Under the pieces are notes generated by a model. That model did no database searches. It was not told where the DNA came from and saw only the letters and a list, made by a program, of their open reading frames with translations. 64,000 bases of DNA from Rubinisphaera margarita (GTDB taxonomy: Bacteria > Planctomycetota > Planctomycetia > Planctomycetales > Planctomycetaceae): assembly GCF_022267515.1 (NCBI RefSeq), contig NZ_JAKFGB010000009.1, positions 1-64,000 of the forward strand, given 5' to 3'. The stretch's first letter is position 1, and each line of letters opens with the position of its first letter. Shown here piece after piece: positions 56,484-64,000 of this stretch. The position numbers were made by a program, and so were the translations under genes.

Positions 56484-57520
56484 GTTCGCGTCTCCTCGCC
56501 CACGGCCAGCAGTTTCTGCTCTGGTTTCAGAAACTGAGGCGGCCTGTTCCCCCGGTGGCGCAGCGCTGCGGCAAGTCCCTGCAACAGTCCGATCCCTCGG
56601 AAGAACGATCGAACAGCCGCGAACGGCACGTACGTTGTCATCCGCAGTCCCGCTTCCCGCGACATGTCCCACGCCACTGGAGTGGAGATCAGGAACAAGA
56701 TCAGTGCGGGCAGGAACGCAATCCAACGGGTTGCAGGGAAGGCAACCAGTGACAGGGCGGGAACGGCGATGAGCGCGAGCGGAGGCTGGAGGTAGTCGCC
56801 GATCCCGGCGTAGGAGTCTCCCCGGATGCGTCCCAGGTGTTTGCGATAGAGCATCACCCGGTAGTAGCCTTGCCGCCGTTGGGTTCGTAAGTAGCCCCGA
56901 AGTCTCCGCGGGTGATGGTGTCCAACCCGGGAACGTATTTCGAACTTCAGCCGATAGCCTGCGCGACAAATCCGGTAGGCCAGCTCGGCGTCCTGAGCCA
57001 GTTTCAGGGTCTCGTCGAACCCGCCTGTTTCTTGCAGAATCTGCCGCCTGTAAAGGACGTTGAATGTTGCCAGAAAATTCACGTCCTCCGACATTCGGCG
57101 ATGGCGGGTCACGATCTCCTCGTGAATGAGGGTCGCCAGCAGCGAGTCGGGGAAGAGATTCGCATAGCTGCCTCCCACACCGGCGACGTCCGCGTTCTGG
57201 AGATGAGGCCGCAGTTTCTGCAGAGCATCCGGCTCGGCGACGCAGTCGGAATCGATGAACCAGATCAGCTCGGAGGAAGCGGCTCGCCAGCCGAGGTTGC
57301 GGGCATGGCCCGGGCCGCGTCCTTCTCCTTTCAGAACCGTAATCGGATACTCGGCTGCAATCTCCGCAGTATCGTCCGTGGAGCCGTCGTTCACGAAGAT
57401 GATCTCGCGGAGTTCGCCCTGTTGGAGCAGGGGGATCACCGAATCGAGACAGCGGCGGAGAGTGCTTTCGCAGTTTCGGCCGGGGATCACGAGGGTGACA
57501 TCGGACGGCTCAGGCATCAC
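56480..57520 (-). CDS. Family 2 glycosyltransferase with C-terminal membrane segments
   Basis: The 346-residue protein has DVTLVIPGRNCESTLRRCLD, IIFVNDGSTDDTAEIAAEY, LIWFIDSDCVAEPDAL (DxD) and LKLAQDAELAYRICRAGYRL. Two hydrophobic segments (about residues 245-280) follow the catalytic domain and anchor it to the inner membrane, as in processive or lipid-linked GT2 enzymes. It overlaps DUF2304 upstream and GT2 downstream by 4 bp each. Confidence 0.87.
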   Translation of the reverse strand: MMPEPSDVTLVIPGRNCESTLRRCLDSVIPLLQQGELREIIFVNDGSTDDTAEIAAEYPITVLKGEGRGPGHARNLGWRAASSELIWFIDSDCVAEPDALQKLRPHLQNADVAGVGGSYANLFPDSLLATLIHEEIVTRHRRMSEDVNFLATFNVLYRRQILQETGGFDETLKLAQDAELAYRICRAGYRLKFEIRSRVGHHHPRRLRGYLRTQRRQGYYRVMLYRKHLGRIRGDSYAGIGDYLQPPLALIAVPALSLVAFPATRWIAFLPALILFLISTPVAWDMSREAGLRMTTYVPFAAVRSFFRGIGLLQGLAAALRHRGNRPPQFLKPEQKLLAVGEETRT

Positions 57521-57894
57521 GGCTCCTCCCGGGAAGACTCGACGCCGGGGCGAGCTGTCTGCAGTCCTTCGCCAGCGAGGGGAGTGCGCAGCGCTTCGCG
57601 GCGGGCAAGATCGACGATCTGTTTCCGCATTCCGAACTGCCGCCCGTAGAGATGGAACATCACCGCGGTCGCAGAGAGCATGAACGCGTAGAAGACGAGG
57701 TCCGCACCACGACCGATGCCGAGATGAGCCGCGACAATGGAGGACAGGTCCGGCTTCATAATCAGCACGACGGCCAATGCCCAGGCGCTGATCCGCAGCA
57801 GCCGATACCGTCGATGATCAGACAGATACCGCTTCAGCTCGCGGCTGCAAAGCAGCAGGAGAATCGGGATCGTGCACCACTGGAAGTAGTTCAT
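57517..57894 (-). CDS. DUF2304-domain membrane protein
   Basis: The 125-residue protein has three hydrophobic segments (MNYFQWCTIPILLLLCSREL, LLRISAWALAVVLIM, DLVFYAFMLSATAVMFHLYG) in the DUF2304 pattern. These small proteins are regularly encoded beside dolichyl-phosphate-mannose-synthase-like GT2 enzymes and may anchor or assist them. Here it overlaps exactly such a GT2 gene by 4 bp. Confidence 0.83.
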   Translation of the reverse strand: MNYFQWCTIPILLLLCSRELKRYLSDHRRYRLLRISAWALAVVLIMKPDLSSIVAAHLGIGRGADLVFYAFMLSATAVMFHLYGRQFGMRKQIVDLARREALRTPLAGEGLQTARPGVESSREEP

Positions 57895-58583
57895 CGCCAG
57901 ATCCTTCCGACGAGCAGATGCCCTGTGATTCGCAGGGCTCCCAGAGAACTTTGCCCTTTCTCCAGCGTGTCCGTCGCGTAGGTAATTGTCACGGGGACTT
58001 CGACAAACCGCAGTCCGTGCAGGCAGATCTCGTCCAGGATTTCCGAGGCGTGTGCCATTCGCGGCTGCCGGATCGAGATAACTGAGGCGGCCCGACGAGT
58101 CATCGCGCGGAACCCGTTGTGCACATCGGTCACGCGAACTCCGGAGACAACTCGGGTGAAGAGGATTCCCGCCTTGAGAGTCAACCAGCGTGTGAACGGC
58201 ATGTTCCGGGCGACGCCGAGGAATCGCGATCCGAGTGCGGCGTCGGCTTTGCCGGAAACGAGTGGAGTCAGCAGCCGGGGGATCTCGTCCACTTCGTGCT
58301 GGCCATCGCCATCAAATGTCACCAGGTATTCGGCTCCGCGTGCGAGAGCGAAATCGATGCCGGTCTTCAACGCGGCGCCCTGTCCACAGTTGATGGGATG
58401 TCGCAGCACCCAGACCGGAAAGCGGGCGGCGATGGCGGCCGTATCGTCGGACGAACCGTCATCGACCACGACCACATTGAACGATTGCCGCGTCAGCTTC
58501 GACAGCGTCGAGGAAAGCCGCGATCCTTCGTTGTAGGCGGCCACAATGATCCATGTGCCACGATTCGTGTCGCTTTGAGGCAT
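57891..58583 (-). CDS. DPM1-like family 2 glycosyltransferase
   Basis: The protein has 230 residues from ATG 58583 (an earlier start at 58637 is in frame). It has GTWIIVAAYNEGSRLSSTLS, FNVVVVDDGSSDDTAAIAAR, NCGQGAALKTGIDFALARGA and LVTFDGDGQHEVDEIPRLL (DxD), the dolichyl-phosphate mannose synthase-like subgroup that makes polyprenyl-phosphate sugars. The product could be the donor for the GT-C membrane protein at 50.6 kb. It is the first gene of an operon coupled by ATGA overlaps. Confidence 0.87.
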   Translation of the reverse strand: MPQSDTNRGTWIIVAAYNEGSRLSSTLSKLTRQSFNVVVVDDGSSDDTAAIAARFPVWVLRHPINCGQGAALKTGIDFALARGAEYLVTFDGDGQHEVDEIPRLLTPLVSGKADAALGSRFLGVARNMPFTRWLTLKAGILFTRVVSGVRVTDVHNGFRAMTRRAASVISIRQPRMAHASEILDEICLHGLRFVEVPVTITYATDTLEKGQSSLGALRITGHLLVGRIWR

Positions 58584-58882
58584 TGCCGAACTTTCACCGT
58601 CTTTGCGGGGACGGCACGGGTAATCTGCGGATTGCATCGGAGCGCGGTCGGATTGCGACGCCAGATTCAGGCTGGCCTGCGCGTGACCGGTGGGCGGGCG
58701 ATAAAGGAGTTGCCGCGTTGTTCATTCTTCGAGCGGAAATGAACGTTCTGCAAACGTTTATGTGAATAGGCCGTTAAGGCGGTCTCTCTACTGCAGGTCC
58801 GCTGAAGCGGGATTGCGCCGGCAGCGGTATCTTTTACGGCGTGGTGCCGCTTTACCGGGGAGCGGGATGCTCCAGGCGTTTG
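58584..58882. other. Gene-free region between the glycan operon and the T2SS operon
   Basis: No gene is seen. It lies upstream of the glycan operon and downstream of the pseudopilin genes, so it should hold one promoter and one terminator. Neither could be identified with confidence. Confidence 0.25.
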
Positions 58883-59725
58883 CTATTCTTCCAGGAGAGA
58901 GTCTGTCGAGGCGACGACAAAGCGCTGAGTTGGAATAGCGATTACGCGGGACACGGTCTTCATCAGGCCGGGGTTTGGATCGGACGAACTCTGGCCGGTG
59001 ATCTGAAGCACGGCTGTCACCTGGATGGCTTTGGGCAGCGTCTCCAGTGCGGTGCTGTCCCATTCTTCGTACCAGTCGATGCCATCGAAGTACAGGAATT
59101 CCATCGAGACAAGTTCCGGTACCGGAAGTCCGCCGAGCCATTCGATATTGACCAGTTCGGCATCGGAGAGCGCTTCGAATCGAGCCATCGGATCATCGGG
59201 CCCGTAGCCTGTCAGTTCCACTTCCATCATGCCTGGCGTGTTGAAGCCCCAGACAAGCAGCCGTTGCTGAGTCCGTTCGATGTCGGAAACAGCCAGCGGA
59301 TCGTCGATCAATGTCAGCTGACGTCCGGTCTGGGAGACCGGCTCGGCCAGAAACTCGACGACCTGCGTATCACCGACCAGATAGAACGGCAGGGCTGTCG
59401 ACTGGGCTTCGATTCCGAAATCGAGCGTGGTGTCGGAGGAGTCGAGAGCCAGAACCATGCCGGAGCTTTCCATCGACTCCGTGCCCTCTTCTTCGACAAG
59501 TCGGCCGGCGATGGCCTGCAGATCCCAGTCGAACTGTCGCAGCAGATTGTGCCCCGTCTGCACCAGGTGGATATCGCGAGATGAGGTTTGCTCAATCCGA
59601 TAGATGATCAAGATCAAGCCGCCGACGCCGGCCAGGACCACCGTTGAGATCGCGGCGGCAAGCAGCAGTTCCAGCAGAGTGAAACCACGACGGCGGGATC
59701 GGCGGGAAGTCGAAGACGGTTTCAA
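58883..59725 (-). CDS. gspJ: Type II secretion minor pseudopilin, GspJ-like
   Basis: The 280-residue protein has a prepilin signal RRRGFTLLELLLAAA with cleavage after Gly and the conserved Glu5, then one hydrophobic helix. The long soluble domain ends with DWYEEWDSTALETLPKAIQV, a pattern typical of GspJ (large minor pseudopilin). It is last in the F-G-H-I-J operon and overlaps gspI by 4 bp. Assignment rests on order and length as well as the signal. Confidence 0.78.
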   Translation of the reverse strand: MKPSSTSRRSRRRGFTLLELLLAAAISTVVLAGVGGLILIIYRIEQTSSRDIHLVQTGHNLLRQFDWDLQAIAGRLVEEEGTESMESSGMVLALDSSDTTLDFGIEAQSTALPFYLVGDTQVVEFLAEPVSQTGRQLTLIDDPLAVSDIERTQQRLLVWGFNTPGMMEVELTGYGPDDPMARFEALSDAELVNIEWLGGLPVPELVSMEFLYFDGIDWYEEWDSTALETLPKAIQVTAVLQITGQSSSDPNPGLMKTVSRVIAIPTQRFVVASTDSLLEE

Positions 59726-60117
59726 AGTCCTTCCTCCGTGGCCGGGATGTAAATCCAGCGGGTCAGCGAGACATCGGCATCAATGTGGTCGTTGAAGTTC
59801 CGGTGAAACACCCGGACCGTGCTCTGCACGAGCGTAGGCCAGTCAGTTTCCTGAACCTCGACGGAATAGACCCAGGCCGGATCTTCGCCGATTGTCTCCT
59901 CGCTGATCTCAACCGGGGCGATGCCGCTGGAGACAATCTCACCGATGATGGACTCGCAGAAGATGATGGCTTCCGTTTCTCGAACGGTCTGTACCGAAGC
60001 CACTCGAGCGGACTCCAGTAACTGGACCAGAGCCGCGGAAGCCGCCCCGAGCAGGGACAGTGAAATCACCACTTCCAGCAGCGAGAGACCAGCCCGGTTG
60101 AAGGTGCGGTTCTTCAC
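59722..60117 (-). CDS. gspI: Type II secretion minor pseudopilin, GspI-like
   Basis: The 131-residue protein has a prepilin-like signal with RAGLSLLEVVISLSLLGAAS, where the usual Phe after Gly is replaced by Leu, and the conserved Glu. Short length and position between H- and J-like genes support GspI. Overlaps with both neighbours are 4 bp. Confidence 0.72.
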   Translation of the reverse strand: MKNRTFNRAGLSLLEVVISLSLLGAASAALVQLLESARVASVQTVRETEAIIFCESIIGEIVSSGIAPVEISEETIGEDPAWVYSVEVQETDWPTLVQSTVRVFHRNFNDHIDADVSLTRWIYIPATEEGL

Positions 60118-60653
60118 AGACGGTCCTCCAGATCGGAGGCCTTAGCGCGAGTTACGGCGACATGTCCGTTGAGTGAATGAACGGTAATCTGAAAGGCCGT
60201 ATCGCGATCGTCTTCAAAATAGAAGTTGGCGCCCGTCGATGTGCCGTCCGTATTGAACAGGACTTCGGCGGACCAGCGATGCTCCTGCGAATTGAGACCG
60301 AGCTCGCCGAGCAGTTCCGAAGGCAGATCTTCCGCCCAGTCGGCCTGCATGAATGACAGCGACTCGGGCAGCGTCAGGCTGCTGGTCGCGGGAGCATCGG
60401 CGAGGCCGGCGATGAGTACGTGATCTCCCGACGAAAATCGGACCCAGCGGCGTTGTCCGTCGCGAACGGCATCGCGGCGCTGGTTGTTCAGAAACTGTTC
60501 CACGTCGCCACTCACGCTGAGCAGTTGCTGCTCAGCGGTGAGCGAATTGAGCGAGGGAACAGAAACCGCGATCAGCACCGACAACAGGACGATTGTCAGG
60601 AGCAGCTCCACCAGCGTGAACCCGAGCCGGTTTGAAGAACGCCGGGACTGCAT
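60114..60653 (-). CDS. gspH: Type II secretion minor pseudopilin, GspH-like
   Basis: The 179-residue protein has the signal RLGFTLVELLLTIVLLSVL and a soluble domain with RRDAVRDGQRRWVRFSSGDH, the GspH/FimT layout. It overlaps gspI and lies 8 bp from gspG. Confidence 0.78.
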   Translation of the reverse strand: MQSRRSSNRLGFTLVELLLTIVLLSVLIAVSVPSLNSLTAEQQLLSVSGDVEQFLNNQRRDAVRDGQRRWVRFSSGDHVLIAGLADAPATSSLTLPESLSFMQADWAEDLPSELLGELGLNSQEHRWSAEVLFNTDGTSTGANFYFEDDRDTAFQITVHSLNGHVAVTRAKASDLEDRL

Positions 60654-60661
60654 GGGACGGT

Positions 60662-61120
60662 TCAGGCTTCCGACCAGTTGGTGACATCGTCGCCACTGCC
60701 CTGTTCATCGGAGCGGTTCGGCCCGCTCGACCAGATGGCCGGCTGACCGTTTCCGGTCTTCGAGCTGGGGTGCTCGTAAAGGAGCGGCTGTCCCCAGGCA
60801 TCTTTCGGGATTTCGGGAAGCTGAGGTTCGACTTGATTGCCTTCGGAGTCAGTGGTCGCGGTCAGCACTTCGAGTGCTTCCTGTCCGCCGGTCGGATATT
60901 CGCCTCCGTTGCCGACGGCGTACAGTTTGAGGGCCTGTTCGAGTCCGTGAATACTCGATTCGGTGACCTGAATATTGGCCTTTTTCTGCGTTCCCAGCAG
61001 GTTCGGCACAACCATCGCGGCAATAACGCCCAAAATGGCCAGAACGATCAGCAGTTCGAGCAGCGTGAAGGCCTCGCGACGGGTGCGGGCGGAATGGCGG
61101 GGGGACAATGAGCGTGTCAT
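60662..61120 (-). CDS. gspG: Type II secretion major pseudopilin GspG
   Basis: The 152-residue protein has the signal REAFTLLELLIVLAILGVIA and the GspG hallmarks YPTGGQEALEVL and PKDAWGQPLLYEHP. It is the main subunit of the pseudopilus that drives secretion through the secretin. A residue pattern without an obvious Gly before Phe (Glu-Ala-Phe) means cleavage would follow Ala instead of Gly, which is less usual. Confidence 0.88.
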   Translation of the reverse strand: MTRSLSPRHSARTRREAFTLLELLIVLAILGVIAAMVVPNLLGTQKKANIQVTESSIHGLEQALKLYAVGNGGEYPTGGQEALEVLTATTDSEGNQVEPQLPEIPKDAWGQPLLYEHPSSKTGNGQPAIWSSGPNRSDEQGSGDDVTNWSEA

Positions 61121-61198
61121 GGGAGGGACCTCGGTCTTACGACAATGCAGCGAAGTAACGTGAGCGTCAAACGGGGGGATTCTAGTTTCCCTACGGTA

Positions 61199-62428
61199 TT
61201 AAACCATGTTCGAGCTCTGAAGTATCGGTAAAAGCAGGGCGGCAACGATAAACAAAACGAAAGCGGCAAGTGCAAGCAGCATAAGAGGTTCGAGCAGACG
61301 AACCAGCATGTCGAGCCGCGTCTGCACCTTGCGTTCGAGCTGATCGGACACTTCGACGAGCACCCGCTCCAGCTGGTTCGATTCCTCGGCCACGGCGATC
61401 ATCTCGACCACATCGGCTGTAAAAAAGGTCGACTGTCGCAGCGGGCCGGCCAGCGATTTCCCGCTCGAAACGAATTCCGAGGCCTGCTCGATGGCCTCTT
61501 CGATCACCACGTTTCCGGTCGCTTTCCGGGCGATGGCGATGGATCTCAGCATCGGCACCCCGTTTTGCAGCAGGGTTCCGAGCACGCGGCAGAAGCGGGC
61601 GACGGCCAGATTACGGGCGATGGCGGCAACGCCAATATTCAGCGGACCGACTTTGAAGTCCTTCACGACCATGCCGTCGAAAATCTGTCGTCCTCGTTCC
61701 GACTGTAACGCCCGCATGCCGAGTACAACGGCCACGGCGATGCCCACGAGGAGTGGAATCCAGTAGACCTGCAGCGTATCGCTAATGCCCATCAGCGTGT
61801 TCGTCGCCCACGGCAGGCCTCGCTCGGCTTCCATCCGGTCGAAGATCGGCTGAAACTTCGGCACGAAGAAGACGAGCATGATGATGGCGATTACAACGCC
61901 GAACGTGCCGACAAAGGCGGGATAGATCATCGCCCCGATCACTTTGCCTTTGAGTTCGTTCTGGTGCTGAACGAACAGAGCCAGTCGGCGGAGGGCGTCT
62001 TCCAGGAAGCTTCCTTCCTCTCCGGCTTCCACGAGGCTGATCACGAGCGTCGAAAACGTTTTGGGATGGCGGGCCATGGCCTGAGCCAGCCGTTTCCCGT
62101 CGGCCACCTGGTCGCGAATGTCCCCCACCACTTCCTTCAGGGTAGGATTCGCCGCCTGATCCTGGATCAGCTTCAACGACCGCAACAGCGGGACGCCGGA
62201 GGTGAGCAGATCGGCCAGCTGAGAGTAAAACGCGACCAGCATTGTCGCGCTGACCCTGGGGTCCCGATTCAGCTTGGGAATGCCGGTCGTCGGAGCCGCC
62301 TGGACGGACACTGGAAACAGATTCTGCTGTCCGAGCTGGATCAGCGCCTCCTGTTGATCAGTGGCCACCAGTGTCCCGGCGACGGATTTCCCGGCCGAGT
62401 CTCGAGCTTTGTAGATATAGTCAGGCAT
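61199..62428 (-). CDS. gspF: Type II secretion inner-membrane protein GspF
   Basis: The 409-residue protein has two GspF repeats, each followed by membrane helices: FYSQLADLLTSGVPLLRSLK with MIYPAFVGTFGVVIAIIMLV, and FCRVLGTLLQNGVPMLRSIA with the C-terminal LMLLALAAFVLFIVAALLLP. It is the polytopic platform protein of the secretion system. It is the first of the F-G-H-I-J genes; the ATPase gene gspE is not in the window. Confidence 0.9.
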   Translation of the reverse strand: MPDYIYKARDSAGKSVAGTLVATDQQEALIQLGQQNLFPVSVQAAPTTGIPKLNRDPRVSATMLVAFYSQLADLLTSGVPLLRSLKLIQDQAANPTLKEVVGDIRDQVADGKRLAQAMARHPKTFSTLVISLVEAGEEGSFLEDALRRLALFVQHQNELKGKVIGAMIYPAFVGTFGVVIAIIMLVFFVPKFQPIFDRMEAERGLPWATNTLMGISDTLQVYWIPLLVGIAVAVVLGMRALQSERGRQIFDGMVVKDFKVGPLNIGVAAIARNLAVARFCRVLGTLLQNGVPMLRSIAIARKATGNVVIEEAIEQASEFVSSGKSLAGPLRQSTFFTADVVEMIAVAEESNQLERVLVEVSDQLERKVQTRLDMLVRLLEPLMLLALAAFVLFIVAALLLPILQSSNMV

Positions 62429-62668
62429 GCCGCGCAGGATGGAACGGGAAGAAAATGAAGGTCTCCCATTCTAACACCGGAAACAGGCAGATGGGCCTCT
62501 TTTTTGTGAGGGTCCGGGGCGAGAACATCGAATTGTCACGGAGAATCGCCCCGTCGCAACGGATTCACCGTCGGGAATGGTACAGTGTTCAATCTCCCCA
62601 TTGTGCATCGGAGCACTCTCTCAGCCCAAGTCTCCGCCGGGAGCCCTGAATTGTGTCAGTCTTGAGAC

Positions 62669-64000
62669 TCACTCGCCATCGGTCGACTCGGGTGGAGTTT
62701 CCTCGTCCGTTTCGACCTCAATCCGTTCCAGTCGTGCACAGAAGCCGCCATCGCGCTGACCGTCAGGGAGACGATGGGCCATATCGGTGCACCGAAACTC
62801 CGGATGCTGTTCGAGCCAGCGAGTGACGAGACCTTCGTTCTCTTTCGGCTCGATGCTGCATGTCGAATAGACGATACGTCCGTCTTCGGTGGTGTAGCTG
62901 GCGGCCGAATCGAGCAGTTGCATCTGGAGCTCATTGAGCAGATGCAGTTCTGGAATTGAATATCGCCAGCGAGCTTCGGGACGTTTGCCGAGAACACCGG
63001 TGTTGCTGCAGGGGGCATCGACGAGGATGGCTTCGAACGGCTCTCCGGGGATCTCCGGCGAGTTGCGTTCGATCTGATGAGTCTGGATACAGGTCAGGTT
63101 GAGTCGTCTGATGTTGTCTTCGATCTGTTCGATACGATGCGGAGCCACTTCACAGGCGACGAGTTCGCCCCGATCGAGCATCAGTTCGGCCAGCTGAGTG
63201 GTCTTCGTGCCGGGGCCGGCGCACAAATCAAGCACGCGACCGCCGGGGTAGGGGTTCAACATGCGTGCGGCCATGGTCGCCGTGCTGTCCTGGACAACGA
63301 ACTCTCCTTCGGCAAATCCGGGCAGATCGCTCAGCCGTGTTCGAGTCTCAATCAGATAGGAGCCGGCGAATTCTGTCGGTGTCACCTCGATGCCCTGAGT
63401 CTGGCACTTCTTCAGCCATTCCTCCGGTTCGACCGCCAGCCGGTTCACGCGAACGGACATCGGCGCGGGCCGCAAAGTGGCTCCGCACAGAGTGAGCAGG
63501 ACATCCGGTTCGTAGCGACGACTCCATTCACGGAGAATCGGATCGGACAGGCTGAAGGCGATCCCGGCGTACTGGGTCAGGTTCTCGGCGGGATCCGGGA
63601 AGATATCTTCCTGGAGGACCCGGTATTCTTTGGCGGTCAGGGGGTAAGCGCGGGCGCTCGGCTTGTCGGACACTTCTTCGCTCATCAGACGCTGGACGCC
63701 GCGAAGCACGCCGTTGGCGAACTGGGTCCAGTTGTCGTGATCGAGCAGACGGCAGAGTTCGACCGTTTCATCGATCGCGGCGTGCTGCACATCGGTCGGC
63801 CCGAAGAGGAGTTCGCTGGCTCCCATCTGGAGCAGGGTCCAGAGTTGCTCCTGCACCTGATCGGCCGGGCGGGCGATACACTTCTTGAGAATGTGATCGA
63901 TCGTGCGGCGGCGGACAATGAGCCGTTCGGCCCAGGCTCCGGCCTGCGGCTTGAGTTCATCGGGAATCCGCATCGTCGTGAGCAGATCCCGGACGAGCTT
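62669..64000 (-). CDS. rsmB: 16S rRNA (cytosine-C5)-methyltransferase RsmB, 5' part outside the window
   Basis: The frame is open to the window edge (64000); an ATG at 63973 exists, but the reading LVRDLLTTMRIPDELKPQ continues upstream, so the true start is probably outside. An N-terminal NusB-like RNA-binding domain (RRRTIDHILKKCIARPADQ) is followed by the methyltransferase domain with LDLCAGPGTKTTQLAEL for SAM binding and the two catalytic cysteines in VDAPCSNTGVLGKRPEARWR and YSTCSIEPKENEG. It methylates C967 of 16S rRNA. Confidence 0.9.
   Translation of the reverse strand, partial: KLVRDLLTTMRIPDELKPQAGAWAERLIVRRRTIDHILKKCIARPADQVQEQLWTLLQMGASELLFGPTDVQHAAIDETVELCRLLDHDNWTQFANGVLRGVQRLMSEEVSDKPSARAYPLTAKEYRVLQEDIFPDPAENLTQYAGIAFSLSDPILREWSRRYEPDVLLTLCGATLRPAPMSVRVNRLAVEPEEWLKKCQTQGIEVTPTEFAGSYLIETRTRLSDLPGFAEGEFVVQDSTATMAARMLNPYPGGRVLDLCAGPGTKTTQLAELMLDRGELVACEVAPHRIEQIEDNIRRLNLTCIQTHQIERNSPEIPGEPFEAILVDAPCSNTGVLGKRPEARWRYSIPELHLLNELQMQLLDSAASYTTEDGRIVYSTCSIEPKENEGLVTRWLEQHPEFRCTDMAHRLPDGQRDGGFCARLERIEVETDEETPPESTDGE

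Overview
The window reads as chromosomal DNA of a planctomycete, probably of the family Planctomycetaceae. The evidence is the gene content rather than any rRNA: a BBP7-type outer-membrane protein, a DUF1573 protein with a Cys-Gly-Cys motif, a very long secretin, a membrane-anchored squalene-cyclase-like protein, pseudopilin-like hypothetical proteins, a PL10 pectate lyase, frequent genes without a clear Shine-Dalgarno, and moderately GC-rich DNA with uniform codon use. No rRNA, tRNA, CRISPR array, prophage or plasmid functions were found.

Layout. 0-5 kb: a TetR regulator divergent from a winged-helix methyltransferase, then a MEDS hybrid histidine kinase followed by an ACP-like membrane protein whose two ACP halves are in swapped order. 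5-6.7 kb: a gene-poor island holding four copies of a hairpin-ended repeat around two hypothetical ORFs. 6.8-14.8 kb: pectate lyase, glycosyltransferase, small membrane proteins, a double-GNAT protein, a zinc protease with an NPCBM domain and an APH-like kinase. 14.8-17.9 kb: a DUF1704 (QEGLA) putative metallopeptidase overlapping a GshB-like ATP-grasp ligase. 17.9-21.3 kb: a GyrI-like protein, then an ECF41 sigma factor divergent from cupin, SDR and DoxX genes, with a recognisable ECF41-type promoter between them. 21.3-28.5 kb: BON-domain protein, lipoprotein, secretin, DUF1573 protein. 28.7-36.7 kb: FemAB/CelD-like acyltransferase, XerC/D recombinase, citrate synthase, BBP7 protein, altronate dehydratase. 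36.9-42.6 kb: a RAYT (REP-associated tyrosine transposase) between inverted REP-like repeats, the dnaG-rpoD operon, and a second hairpin-repeat cluster. 42.6-50.6 kb: glcF, nadC, squalene-cyclase-like protein, beta-helix protein, BFD-like ferredoxin, zinc-ribbon membrane protein. 50.6-58.6 kb: a surface-polysaccharide cluster (TMTC-like membrane TPR protein, flippase, two methyltransferases, three GT2 enzymes, DUF2304). 58.9-62.4 kb: type II secretion genes in the order F-G-H-I-J. The window ends inside rsmB.

The most notable non-coding signal is a family of dispersed repeats with one architecture: a GGRTGG-like motif, a long hairpin of variable sequence, then a short second hairpin that is usually closed by C-GNA-G, often followed by ACAAG. 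Stem sequences differ between copies while pairing is kept. The repeats next to the RAYT gene have the same layout, so this looks like a REP/RAYT-type single-stranded-DNA system. Other leads are the permuted ACP-like protein, the DUF1704/ATP-grasp pair and the ECF41 regulon.
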